Of a DNA stretch of 64,000 bases, positions 37,815-46,089 are shown piece by piece. The stretch covers positions 62,001 through 126,000 of the forward strand of contig NZ_JAPDGS010000002.1 of assembly GCF_025950525.1 (NCBI RefSeq), written 5' to 3'. A program made the translations under genes and the position numbers. Under the pieces are notes generated by a model, which ran no database searches, was not told the DNA's origin, and worked only from the letters and a program-made list of their open reading frames with translations. Position 1 is the first letter of the stretch. Each line of letters opens with the position of its first letter. Source of the stretch: Stagnihabitans lacustris (GTDB lineage: Bacteria; Pseudomonadota; Alphaproteobacteria; Rhodobacterales; Rhodobacteraceae).

Positions 37815-38479
37815 CGCTTTACCTCTCGCGCCTTTCCCTCTCCAAGGCGCCCCAGACGGCGGCGCTGAACGCCATCCTGAACCCCGAGGACCCCGCCCGC
37901 CGCATGGACGCCCACCACCGGCTTTTGTGGGCGGCCTTCACCGATGGCCCCGACCGCCGCCGCGATTTTTTGTGGCGCGAAGAGGCCCCCGGCGCCTTCA
38001 TGACCCTCTCCGCCCGCCCGCCAGAACCGTCAAACCTCTTTGCCCCGCCCGAGACCCGCGACTTCGCCCCCCAGCTGGCCGAGGGCGACCGCTTGGCCTT
38101 TGCGCTTCGGGCCAATGCGACCCGTGACCGCAAGGGCAAGGGCCGCGTCGATGTGGTGATGGATGCGCTGCATGGCCTGCCCCAGGCCGAGCGCGCCGCC
38201 CGGCGGATGGAGCTTGCCCAGACCGAGGGCCGCGCCTGGATGGACCGCCAGGGCGCGAAATCCGGCTTTTCCATCCTGTCCTTGCAGGTCGGCGACTATT
38301 CCGTCGCAGCCCTGCCGGGCCATCGTGGCCCGCGCAAGGATCAGCCGCAGTTCGGCATCCTGGACATGACCGGCATGCTGACCGTCACCGATCCCGCGGC
38401 CTTCGTCGCGGCGCTTTCGCAGGGCTTCGGTCGCGCCAAGTCCTATGGCTGCGGCCTCATGCTGATCCGCCGGGCATGA
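37811..38479 (+). CDS. cas6: Type I-E crRNA endonuclease Cas6e (CasE)
   Basis: This 222-residue RAMP ribonuclease cuts the pre-crRNA 3' of the repeat hairpin and stays bound to it. The start at 37811 gives MTLYLSRLSLSK. HHRLLWAAF holds the likely catalytic histidine (His35 or His36). The C-terminal glycine-rich loop GFGRAKSYGCGLMLI is diagnostic. Its substrate is the 29-base repeat at 40042-41290, whose CCCCG/CGGGG stem fits Cas6e. Confidence 0.93.
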   Translation: MTLYLSRLSLSKAPQTAALNAILNPEDPARRMDAHHRLLWAAFTDGPDRRRDFLWREEAPGAFMTLSARPPEPSNLFAPPETRDFAPQLAEGDRLAFALRANATRDRKGKGRVDVVMDALHGLPQAERAARRMELAQTEGRAWMDRQGAKSGFSILSLQVGDYSVAALPGHRGPRKDQPQFGILDMTGMLTVTDPAAFVAALSQGFGRAKSYGCGLMLIRRA

Positions 38480-39570
38480 GCGAAGGTGCAGGCCTGCCGC
38501 CCCCCGCCCCGATCCCGATCAAGGATCGCGCCTCGCTGGTCTTTGTGGAACGCGCGCAACTGGATGTGCTGGACGGCGCCTTTGTGGCGGTGAACGCTGA
38601 TGGCACGCGCACCCAGATCCCGGTGGGCGGATTGGCGGGCCTGATGCTGGAACCCGGCGCGCGGATCTCTCATGCCGCCGTGGCTTTGGCGGCCCGGGTC
38701 GGCACGCTGATCACCTGGGTCGGCGAAGGCGGCGTCCGGCTTTACTCGGCCGGCCAACCCGGAGGCGCCCGGGCCGACCGCCTTTTGTGGCAAGCCGCCA
38801 TCGCCCTGGACGAATCCGCCCGCCTGCGTGTCGTGCGCAAGATGTTCGCCCTGCGCTTTGGCGAGGACGCGCCCCAGCGCCGTTCGGTCGATCAGCTGCG
38901 CGGCATCGAGGGCGTCCGGGTCCGCGAAACCTATGCGCTTCTGGCCCGGCAATACGGCGTCGACTGGAAGCGCCGCGCCTATGATGCCGCCGATTGGGAG
39001 GCGGGCGATATCCCCAACCGCTGCCTCTCCGCCGCCACCGCCTGCCTGCATGGCCTGACCGAAGCCGCCGTCCTTGCCGCAGGCTATGCCCCCGCCATCG
39101 GCTTTTTGCACCGCGGCCGGCCGCTGTCTTTCGTCTATGACATCGCCGACCTGTATAAACTCCAGACCGTGGTCCCCGAGGCCTTCCGCATCGCGGGGCT
39201 GGCCGCCAAGGGCAAGCTGGACATGGCGCCGGATCGCGCCGTCCGCCTGGCCTGCCGCGATGCCTTTCGCAGCACGGGCCTGTTGCAAAAGATCATCCCC
39301 GCCATCGAAGAGGTCCTGTCCGCCGGCGATCTGCCGCGTCCCGACCCCGCCCCCGAGGCCATCGCGCCCTCTTTCACCGACAAGCCCGCCGGGGATGAGG
39401 CCACCGCGGGGGCGGCCCAACGTGATGGTCGTCGTGGTGACAAACGCGCCGCCCCGGTTGCGCGGCCGCCTGACCGCCTGGCTGCTCGAGCTGCGGGCCG
39501 GGGTCTATGTCGGCGACTACTCGGCCAAGACCCGCGAGATGATCTGGGATCAGGTCGTGTCCTTCATTGA
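38476..39570 (+). CDS. cas1: Type I-E CRISPR integrase Cas1, with an unusual C-terminal run-on
   Basis: This 364-residue protein carries the Cas1e metal ligands, by alignment in memory: Glu145 (GIEGVRVRE), His212 (IGFLHRGRP) and Asp222/Asp225 (FVYDIADL). With Cas2 it captures spacers and inserts them at the leader end. Cas1e is usually about 305 residues. Here the frame stays open through the cas2 start, so residues 317-364 are read from cas2 DNA in another frame and form an Arg/Ala-rich tail. The 146-base overlap is far longer than the 1-4 base overlaps elsewhere in the operon. The catalytic core is complete. Confidence 0.92.
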   Translation: MSEGAGLPPPAPIPIKDRASLVFVERAQLDVLDGAFVAVNADGTRTQIPVGGLAGLMLEPGARISHAAVALAARVGTLITWVGEGGVRLYSAGQPGGARADRLLWQAAIALDESARLRVVRKMFALRFGEDAPQRRSVDQLRGIEGVRVRETYALLARQYGVDWKRRAYDAADWEAGDIPNRCLSAATACLHGLTEAAVLAAGYAPAIGFLHRGRPLSFVYDIADLYKLQTVVPEAFRIAGLAAKGKLDMAPDRAVRLACRDAFRSTGLLQKIIPAIEEVLSAGDLPRPDPAPEAIAPSFTDKPAGDEATAGAAQRDGRRGDKRAAPVARPPDRLAARAAGRGLCRRLLGQDPRDDLGSGRVLH

Positions 39571-39715
39571 CGAGGGCGACGCGGTGATGGCCTGGAAGGC
39601 ACCGACCGACCAGGGCTTTGCCTTTCGCACCCATGGCCGGAACCGCCGCGTGCCCACCGATTTCGATGGGATGACCCTCGTCAGCTTCCTGCCCGAGGAG
39701 GCCAGAAAGCGATGA
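39425..39715 (+). CDS. cas2: Type I-E Cas2
   Basis: This 96-residue protein is the structural partner of Cas1 in spacer acquisition. MVVVVTNAPPRLRGRLTAWL, LRAGVYVG and a C-terminal DGMTLVSFLP are standard Cas2e features. The ATG at 39425 follows an in-frame GTG at 39422; either may start. The first 146 bases lie inside the extended cas1 frame. Confidence 0.93.
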   Translation: MVVVVTNAPPRLRGRLTAWLLELRAGVYVGDYSAKTREMIWDQVVSFIDEGDAVMAWKAPTDQGFAFRTHGRNRRVPTDFDGMTLVSFLPEEARKR

Positions 39716-40041
39716 CGTCAAGTCTGGTGTCGGGCAGGCCCCGAAAGCTGGCCCCGAAAGCGGGGGCCTTCATGCGGACCCCGACCGGAAGCCTGAGACC
39801 GGAAGCCTGAGACCGGAAGCCTGAGACCGGAAGCCTGAGACCGGAAGCCTGGGGCCCAAACCTCTTGACCGGATGAACCCCTGACCAGGACACAACTCCC
39901 CCCTTGAGGGAGGACGACCAGCCCCAAGACCGTGACTCCCAAGTCCGGAGGGCCGCCCGGCAAGCCCGTTTTCGACGCCAAAATTTCGGTGCGCTCTTTG
40001 ACATCGTGAATATTACGTGAGATCAATAGTTTCCACGAAGA
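39716..40041 (+). promoter_or_regulatory. CRISPR leader
   Basis: This 326-base non-coding region separates cas2 from the first repeat. Its last 80 bases are AT-rich relative to the locus (CAAAATTTCGG, GTGAATATTACGTGAGATC) and contain TTGACA at 39998-40003, a possible -35 of the array promoter or part of an integration-host-factor region. The middle holds a five-copy tandem repeat. Leader position upstream is supported by perfect repeats at this end and degenerate ones at the far end. Confidence 0.8.
39783..39852 (+). repeat. Five-copy 14-bp tandem repeat in the leader
   Basis: The unit GACCGGAAGCCTGA occurs four times perfectly, then once more with the last base changed. It is not related to the CRISPR repeat. 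It begins 67 bases after the cas2 stop. Confidence 0.9.
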
Positions 40042-41290
40042 CTGTTCCCCGCCCCCGCGGGGATGACCCGCATAGACGTCACGGATAAAGACAGCGCAGG
40101 GACTGTTCCCCGCCCCCGCGGGGATGACCCGACGTCCGGGATCAGCAAGTCTGAGCGGGCGCACTGTTCCCCGCCCCCGCGGGGATGACCCGAGGCAATC
40201 CCCATGACCCATATTACCGGGGTGCTGTTCCCCGCCCCCGCGGGGATGACCCGCAGATCGCCGCAATGACCCGCATCGTGGACAACTGTTCCCCGCCCCC
40301 GCGGGGATGACCCGACCTTCAGGCAAAAGCGCATTCGGCACCCACACTGTTCCCCGCCCCCGCGGGGATGACCCGCGGTCATGCAGTATTTCGGCGGCGC
40401 GACGTGGCTGTTCCCCGCCCCCGCGGGGATGACCCGAGGTAGGCGCGGCCTCTGGCGGCGCTTCGGCCCTGTTCCCCGCCCCCGCGGGGATGACCCGTGG
40501 GATATCGCTTGGCTCCCCGGCATGACTGCCTGTTCCCCGCCCCCGCGGGGATGACCCGCCCGAGACACACGAAATGGCCAACCAGCACTCCTGTTCCCCG
40601 CCCCCGCGGGGATGACCCGAGCCGACCGTGCTGGACAGGCTGCGCAGGGCACTGTTCCCCGCCCCCGCGGGGATGACCCGCTTGCGGACCTCAAGCGCGA
40701 GATAGGCAACCCCTGTTCCCCGCCCCCGCGGGGATGACCCGCTGACTGCCGATTGTTGCCGCCCGTCCATCCGCTGTTCCCCGCCCCCGCGGGGATGACC
40801 CGCGGGCCAGGTGGGGCGCGGTGGATTGCGCTCACTGTTCCCCGCCCCCGCGGGGATGACCCGTCGCACGACCAAACGTCGTGTCCGAGTGCCGCCTGTT
40901 CCCCGCCCCCGCGGGGATGACCCGGGCGTCACCTACTGGATTGGGGTTTGGACGAGCTGTTCCCCGCCCCCGCGGGGATGACCCGCACCAGGATCAGGAT
41001 TGCGCCGTCGATCAGCACTGTTCCCCGCCCCCGCGGGGATGACCCGACCCGCCGCCACCGCCCAAATCGACGGTTGCCCTGTTCCCCGCCCCCGCGGGGA
41101 TGACCCGCCTCGCTGAACAATGGCGCGGACTCCGAGGGCCTGTTCCCCGCCCCCGCGGGGATGACCCGGCTTTGAACACCTTGAGCCGGTAGGGATTGCC
41201 CTGTTCCTCGCCTCCGCAGGGATGACCCGGGTCTGGCCGGTGTCGATCCCCGTTCGAAAATCTGTTCCCCGCCCCCGCGGGGATGAGGTT
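40042..41290 (+). CRISPR. Type I-E CRISPR array, 21 repeats and 20 spacers
   Basis: The repeat is 29 bases: it opens CTGTTCCCCGCCC, has a CCCCG/CGGGG stem and ends GGGGATGACCCG. Every spacer is 32 bases, so repeat starts recur at exactly 61 bases from 40042 to 41262. The first 19 repeats appear identical. The 20th (41201-41229) has internal changes (TTCCTCGCCTCCGCAGG). The 21st (41262-41290) loses its 3' end (GATGAGGTT). This polarity places the leader at the cas2 side, and the repeat has the same orientation as in E. coli. No spacer clearly matched a gene in the window by eye. Confidence 0.98.
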
Positions 41291-42036
41291 GTGGCTTTCA
41301 AAGGTTTGGGCTTTCGCCTGGCTCGTTCGCTTTCCCCATTGGGCGGTTTGGGCGGGGATCATGGCGTCGTGACGGACGAACCCCGGTCTGCTCCTGCGCG
41401 GTCGGGCTTGGGCAACTTGGTTCCCGCGATTGTCGGGGGCCTGTCTGATTTCCTCTCGGAGGGCACAGGTTTCCTGCGCGTCTTTGGTCTGAACCTTGGC
41501 GAGGCCTTGCGGTTGCATCGCCTTGGGTCAACCTCCACCTCTCTCTTTCGCCGTGCTTGGGCCCTTTCGGGCGGCCCTGTTCGGCTTGCGGTCAAGCTTC
41601 TGTCGGTGGACGAGGTGGGTTGCGTTTCATGAGGCGTTTCCGGGGGGCGTTTCGGCGGGACAGGTTGGGTGATCCTGTCGCAGCCAGGGCAGGCGCCTCT
41701 TTCCGGCTCGGTGATCTTTGGTTTTGGACGCGGGGAAAGGGCAGAGATTTCCACACCGCTTCCCCGGGATGACACCCGAAGACCCTGATTGGACTTTCAT
41801 TTATATAGACTATTCCGTCATCCCTCATCTCTTCCCGTCAGCTGCGCGAAACCCCCGCGACTTGGATTATTCGCCGCATGGGGGAGTTTATTCTCGAAAC
41901 CTCATCCAGAACAGAAGAGCGCCACAGAAATCGGCCGCACAAAGAAAATCCTGATTTCATGCTTTCCTTCAAGCTGTCTACCAAATTGATAGACTTTTAG
42001 CGCGCCCCCCCCAGCTGCTGCGAAAGCATCTCTGTC
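41291..42036. other. Non-coding region after the array
   Basis: No convincing gene is seen in this 746-base stretch; reading frames on both strands lack family features. Its last 250 bases are AT-rich (TTTATATAGACTATTCCG, AAATTGATAGAC) and may hold the promoter of the flavin oxidoreductase gene. Confidence 0.5.
41758..41778 (+). repeat. Possible relic CRISPR repeat
   Basis: TTCCCCGGGATGACACCCG resembles a repeat with the central CCCCCGC deleted and two bases inserted near the 3' end. It lies 496 bases past the last canonical repeat start, close to eight 61-base units. Confidence 0.3.
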
Positions 42037-43134
42037 ATGCCCTATGTCATCTCTCTCCTCGACAAGGGCCCGGTTGCCCCCAAGGGCACCGCCGCCGAGG
42101 CCCTGCAAACCTCGATCGCCTTCGCCAAGGCGGCAGAGCGTTTGGGCTATCACCGCCTGTGGCTTGCCGAACATCATGGCGTGCCGCAACGCGCCAGCTC
42201 GGCCCCCGATATCCGGGCGGCGCATCTTCTGGCCGTCACCAAGCGCATCCGCATCGGCACGGGCGGGGTCCTGTTGCAGCATTACAGCCCCTACAAGGGG
42301 GCCGAGGTCTTCGGCACGCTGGCGCCCGGTCGGGTCGATCTGGGGATCGGCAAGGCACCCGGCGGCATGCTGCATGGCACAAGGGCGCCGCAGTCCGAAC
42401 ACGGGACCCGCCGTGATTTCGTGACCAAGCTTCAGGAGCTCACGCATTTCCTGCGGGGCACCCTTCCGGCGGACCATCCGCTGAACGGCGCCCTGGTGCA
42501 GCCGCAAGGCGTGGTGCAGCGCTTTCTTCTGGGCGCCTCGTCGGACAGCGCCGCCTTGGCTGCGCGGCTGGGTTGGGGCTTCACCTATGCCGGGCATCAC
42601 GACGGCAATCCCGGGGCGATCTCCTGCGCTTTTGCGGCCTTTGGGGGCAAGCCCTCGCTGGCTTTGGCGGCCATCATCGCGCCGACCCGCGCCGAGGCCG
42701 AAGCGCAGGGTGCGGACCATTGCATCCTGAAGGTGACTTTGGCCGATGGCACCAAGGTCAACCTGCCGGGCGAAGAGGCCGCGGCCGAGTTTGCGCGCCA
42801 GTCGGGCGGCCAGAGCTATAGGGTCAAGGCCCGCAAGCCCTCGGTCCTGACCGGCGCCAGCGCCGATGTGCGCGCCGAGCTGGATGTGCTGCATCAGCGC
42901 CTTGGTGTCCCCGAATTCATCCTGGACTTGGCCGTAGCCGACCCGGTCGCACGTCTGAATGTCATCGAACTCTTGGCTGAAGCCGGTCTCGCCATACGCC
43001 CATCCAGCATCTCCCCAATGACACGATTGCCGAGATCGTCGGCGACAGCCCGCTTTTGGCTAGGATCGGCTCGGTCGATCCGGCCTTTCAGCCCGACGCG
43101 CTGGCCGAGATCAAACGCGCGGTCATCGTCCTGA
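42037..43134 (+). CDS. LLM-class flavin-dependent oxidoreductase with out-of-frame C-terminus
   Basis: This 365-residue frame encodes a luciferase-like, FMN-dependent monooxygenase of the MsnO8 type: MPYVISLLDKGPVAPKG, LAEHHGVPQRASSAP, RIRIGTGGVLLQHYSPYK and VDLGIGKAPGG. Homology-like sequence runs to NVIELLAEAGLA near residue 317. The remaining tail is Ser/Arg-rich and looks like a wrong frame. A third frame over the same DNA reads DTIAEIVGDSPLLARIGSV and continues to a stop at 43166, suggesting fusion with a fragment of another gene. The enzyme core is near full length and may still work. Confidence 0.75.
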   Translation: MPYVISLLDKGPVAPKGTAAEALQTSIAFAKAAERLGYHRLWLAEHHGVPQRASSAPDIRAAHLLAVTKRIRIGTGGVLLQHYSPYKGAEVFGTLAPGRVDLGIGKAPGGMLHGTRAPQSEHGTRRDFVTKLQELTHFLRGTLPADHPLNGALVQPQGVVQRFLLGASSDSAALAARLGWGFTYAGHHDGNPGAISCAFAAFGGKPSLALAAIIAPTRAEAEAQGADHCILKVTLADGTKVNLPGEEAAAEFARQSGGQSYRVKARKPSVLTGASADVRAELDVLHQRLGVPEFILDLAVADPVARLNVIELLAEAGLAIRPSSISPMTRLPRSSATARFWLGSARSIRPFSPTRWPRSNARSSS

Positions 43135-43138
43135 AAAC

Positions 43139-43945
43139 ATGGGCTCCCAAAGTGTGCCCCCCCTGACCGTGGCCATCCTGGGCGGAGGCCTTTCGGGCGC
43201 CGGGGTCGCCTTCCACCCGGCGCGGCACAATGGGGCCAGGGCAATTTCGGCCTGCGCATCGTGGAGGTCGAACCAAGGCCGCGGCTGGGGGCGGGCCTGG
43301 CCAATTCCGCCACCGACCCGGAGCACAGGTTGAACGTGCCCGATGCCAAGATGACGCTGCGCACCGAGATTCCCGACGACTACGCCCGTTGGCTGAAGCG
43401 TCAGGCCTTGCCGCAGATTGGACCGGCAGACCGCGCGGCGAATGGCGATGCCTTTACCTCCCGCGCGCGGTTTGGCGATTATGTGGCCGACCCTCTGGCG
43501 CCCGGCGCGCTGGAGGTCATCGGGGCGAACGACCGGCTGGCGATCATCGGCAATGGGCTGACGGCTTCGGATATCCTGGCCACGCTGCGGGCGCAGGGGC
43601 CCGCGGTCTGGGGCGCTTTGCCCGTGGTCAAGCGCCTGCGTCTGATCCGCCACCTGCGCAGCCTGTGGGACATCCACCGCTTTCGCATCGCGCCGCAAAC
43701 CGCGGCTGCCGCCGAGGCGCTGACCGCCGCGGGGCCGTTGGAAACCATGGCCGCGCGGCTGATCTCGGCCGAGGGCCGTGCGGACCTGAGCCTGACCGTC
43801 CGTCCGCGGGGTCAGGCCGAGTTGCGCCGCCTGACGGTCGACCGCGTCGTTCTGGCCACGGGGCCAGCCTTGTGCGGCTGGGGCTGATCGGGTCGGACCG
43901 CACGCGGCTGGGCATTGCCACAGCGCCTTCGGGTCATGCCCTGGC
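43139..43945 (+). pseudogene. FAD/NAD(P)-binding protein, frameshifted and internally deleted
   Basis: The start encodes VAILGGGLSGAGVAFHPARH, a dinucleotide-binding fold, then shifts frame near 43235 to RIVEVEPRPRLGAGLA and RLNVPDAKMTLRTEIPDDYARW. This is the family with an N-terminal NAD_binding_9 domain, normally 450-470 residues. After RFGDYVA about 100 residues expected in the family are missing, and the frame resumes at DPLAPGALEVIGANDRLAIIGNGLTA. It changes frame again near 43875 (VRLGLIGSDRTRLGIATAPSGHAL) and ends at a junction with a reverse-strand regulator. At least two frameshifts and one deletion make it non-functional. Confidence 0.75.
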
Positions 43946-44196
43946 GCCAGCGGCCCGTCCAGAAGTCGCACGATCTCGCCCACCGACACATTCTTGGCCG
44001 GGCGGGTCAGCATCTAGCCGCCCCCCGGCCCTTTGCGGCTGGAGACCAGCCCCGCGACCCGCAGATCGGCAAAGATCGCATTCAGGAATTTCTTGGAAAT
44101 CCCCCGCCGTTCTGCGATCTCGCGGCTTTGCAGGACCGCGCCTCTGTCCAGTTGGGCAAGGTCCGACATGGCCTTCAACCCGTATTTCGCCCGCAT
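43940..44196 (-). pseudogene. Rrf2-family regulator with a nonsense codon and missing C-terminus
   Basis: The minus strand reads MRAKYGLKAMSDLAQL, then SREIAERRGISKKFLNAIF and VSSRKGPGGG, the winged-helix of Rrf2 regulators. The next codon is TAG where the family has Tyr (GPGGGY), after which the same frame continues LTRPAKNVSVGEIVRLLDGPLAP. Homology stops near 43940, where the sequence meets the broken FAD-binding gene, so the effector or cluster-binding end is lost. Confidence 0.75.
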
Positions 44197-44272
44197 CGTC
44201 AGCAGGGTGCCGCTTGTTTGAAACCGGAAGCAGACTTTGCGCTGACCTGGCCCAAGTCAACCGCGCCCCGGA

Positions 44273-45343
44273 TCAGGGGCGCAGCCGCTGGCCCGACGCG
44301 TCGAACAAAAGCGCCCGGGCGGGGTCGAAGCGGGCGGTGCAGCCCTGGCCGGGCTTGACCTCTGGCACCCCGCGGGCCGACAGGATCAGGGTCAGGTCCC
44401 CGCCCCTTGCATAGGCAAAGCTTTCGGCGCCCAGGTGTTCGACCACATCGACCTCTAGCGTCAGTTCGGCCGCGCCCAAGGGGTCGAAATCCTCGGGGCG
44501 CAGGCCCAGCGTCACGCGGTCGCCGACCGCAGCCCGCCCCGGCACCGTCACCCGCGCATCCAGCCCGGTCAGCGCCAGGTCCAACCCAGCGGCCGAGACC
44601 CCCAGAACCTCGGCCGGGATCAGGTTCATCCGCGGGCTGCCGATAAAGCCCGCGACAAAGGTATTGGCCGGGTCGTGATACAGGTCCAAGGGCGCGCCGA
44701 CCTGCTCGATCCGGCCGGCGCGCAAAACGACGATGCGGGTGGCCAGCGTCATGGCCTCGGTCTGGTCATGGGTCACATAGACCACCGTGGCGCCCAATTG
44801 GCGGTGCAGGCGGGCAATCTCGATCCGCATGGTGACGCGCAGTTCGGCATCCAGGTTCGACAGGGGCTCGTCGAACAGGAAGACCTTGGGCCGCCGCAGG
44901 ATCGCCCGCCCGATGGCCACGCGCTGACGCTGACCGCCCGACAGGGCCGCAGGCCGGCGGTCCAACAGCGGGGTCAGTTGCAGGGTCTGGGCCACCTCTG
45001 CCACACGGGCGGCGATTTCGGCCGGGGGCTTGCCCGCCACTCGCAGCGAAAACCCCATATTCTGCGCCACCGTCATATGGGGATACAAAGCATAGCTTTG
45101 AAATACCATGCCCACGCCGCGCTCTGCCGGGTTGACGTCGTTCATCACCTGGCCGCCGATCTGCAGGCTTCCAGATGTGATCTCTTCCAGTCCCGCGATC
45201 ATCCGCAACAGCGTCGACTTCCCGCAGCCCGAGGGGCCGACAAAGACGACGAATTCCCCCGGATGCACGGTCAGGCTGGCGTCATGGATCACCCGATGAC
45301 CGCCATAGGATTTCGACAGGTTGGTCAGTTGCAGGCCGGTCAT
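44273..45343 (-). CDS. Disaccharide ABC transporter ATPase (UgpC/MsmK family, thuK-like)
   Basis: This 356-residue ATPase has Walker A GPSGCGKSTLLRM, the Q-loop, signature LSGGQRQRVAIGRA and Walker B VFLFDEPLSNLDA, followed by the C-terminal TOBE regulatory domain typical of CUT1 transporters. It energises the two permeases upstream in the same operon. The ThuA-type gene precedes it with only a 6-base gap. Order and partners match the thuEFGKA arrangement known from Sinorhizobium. Confidence 0.9.
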   Translation of the reverse strand: MTGLQLTNLSKSYGGHRVIHDASLTVHPGEFVVFVGPSGCGKSTLLRMIAGLEEITSGSLQIGGQVMNDVNPAERGVGMVFQSYALYPHMTVAQNMGFSLRVAGKPPAEIAARVAEVAQTLQLTPLLDRRPAALSGGQRQRVAIGRAILRRPKVFLFDEPLSNLDAELRVTMRIEIARLHRQLGATVVYVTHDQTEAMTLATRIVVLRAGRIEQVGAPLDLYHDPANTFVAGFIGSPRMNLIPAEVLGVSAAGLDLALTGLDARVTVPGRAAVGDRVTLGLRPEDFDPLGAAELTLEVDVVEHLGAESFAYARGGDLTLILSARGVPEVKPGQGCTARFDPARALLFDASGQRLRP

Positions 45344-45349
45344 GATGCC

Positions 45350-46078
45350 TCAGGGCTTGGGGTGAAGCGGCGCGGCGCGGTGCCAATTGGCCAGGATGCG
45401 GCCATCCCGATGCGGTTGATGCGCCCAACGGATGCCATTGCTGATCACCCGGTGAACATGCGCGTCATGATAGATCGGAAAGGTCTCATGCCCCGGGCTG
45501 AAGAAAAAGATCCGCCCCCGCCCGCGTTTGAAGGTGCAACCCGACCGAAAGACCTCGCCTCCGGAATACCACGACAGAAAGATCAGCTCGTCGGGCTGGG
45601 GGATGTCAAAGGGCTCGCCATACATCTCCGAGGCGGGGATTTCGAAATAGGGCGGCAGGCCCTCGGCGATGGGATGCGCGGGGTCGATGACCCAGACACG
45701 TTCCAGGTCGCCTTCGGGCAATTCGCGCCAGGACAGGTTGGCATTGGTCCCCATCATGCGGCCAAAGAGTTTCGAGTGGTGGCCCGAGTGCAGCACCACA
45801 AGCCCCATGCCAGCCACGATGCGCTGCTGGATGCGGGAGACCAGGTCATCGGACACCTCGTCATGCGCCAGATGCCCCCACCACAGCAGCACATCGGTCC
45901 GGTCCAAAAGGTCCTGCGGCAGGCCCTGTTCCGGGTCGTCCAGCGTCACGCGGGTGATGGCGAAATCGCCCACCAGCCCCGCCGCGATGGCTCCGTCGAT
46001 GCGGTCGGGGTATATCGCCGCCACCGGGGCATCGCGCTTTTCGTGGCGGCCCTCGTTCCAGATGGTCACGTTGATCAT
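45350..46078 (-). CDS. thuA: ThuA-domain protein of trehalose-type sugar oxidation
   Basis: This 242-residue protein has the ThuA opening MINVTIWNEGRHEKRD and AIYPDRIDGAIAAGL, VLLWWGHLAHDEV, VLHSGHHSKLFGRMMG and IFFFSPGHETFPIY. ThuA works with the dehydrogenase ThuB on keto-disaccharides in Sinorhizobium. The start at 46078 is chosen for an AAAGGA site 6 bases upstream; an ATG at 46093 that overlaps the permease stop is the alternative. Confidence 0.85.
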   Translation of the reverse strand: MINVTIWNEGRHEKRDAPVAAIYPDRIDGAIAAGLVGDFAITRVTLDDPEQGLPQDLLDRTDVLLWWGHLAHDEVSDDLVSRIQQRIVAGMGLVVLHSGHHSKLFGRMMGTNANLSWRELPEGDLERVWVIDPAHPIAEGLPPYFEIPASEMYGEPFDIPQPDELIFLSWYSGGEVFRSGCTFKRGRGRIFFFSPGHETFPIYHDAHVHRVISNGIRWAHQPHRDGRILANWHRAAPLHPKP

Positions 46079-46089
46079 GTCGGTTCCTT

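Noticed and set aside
40071..41261. Self-targeting spacers against genes in this window
   Set aside because: Reading the spacers against the visible genes gave no convincing match; a computed search over the whole genome is still needed.
39718..41300. Long minus-strand reading frames with repeated RVIPAGAGNS and GHPRGGGEQ peptides
   Set aside because: They are translations of the CRISPR repeats with variable spacers between them, not genes.
41359..41775. A 138-codon minus-strand frame after the array
   Set aside because: The sequence is Pro/Arg/Lys-rich with no domain and no start signal; likely chance.
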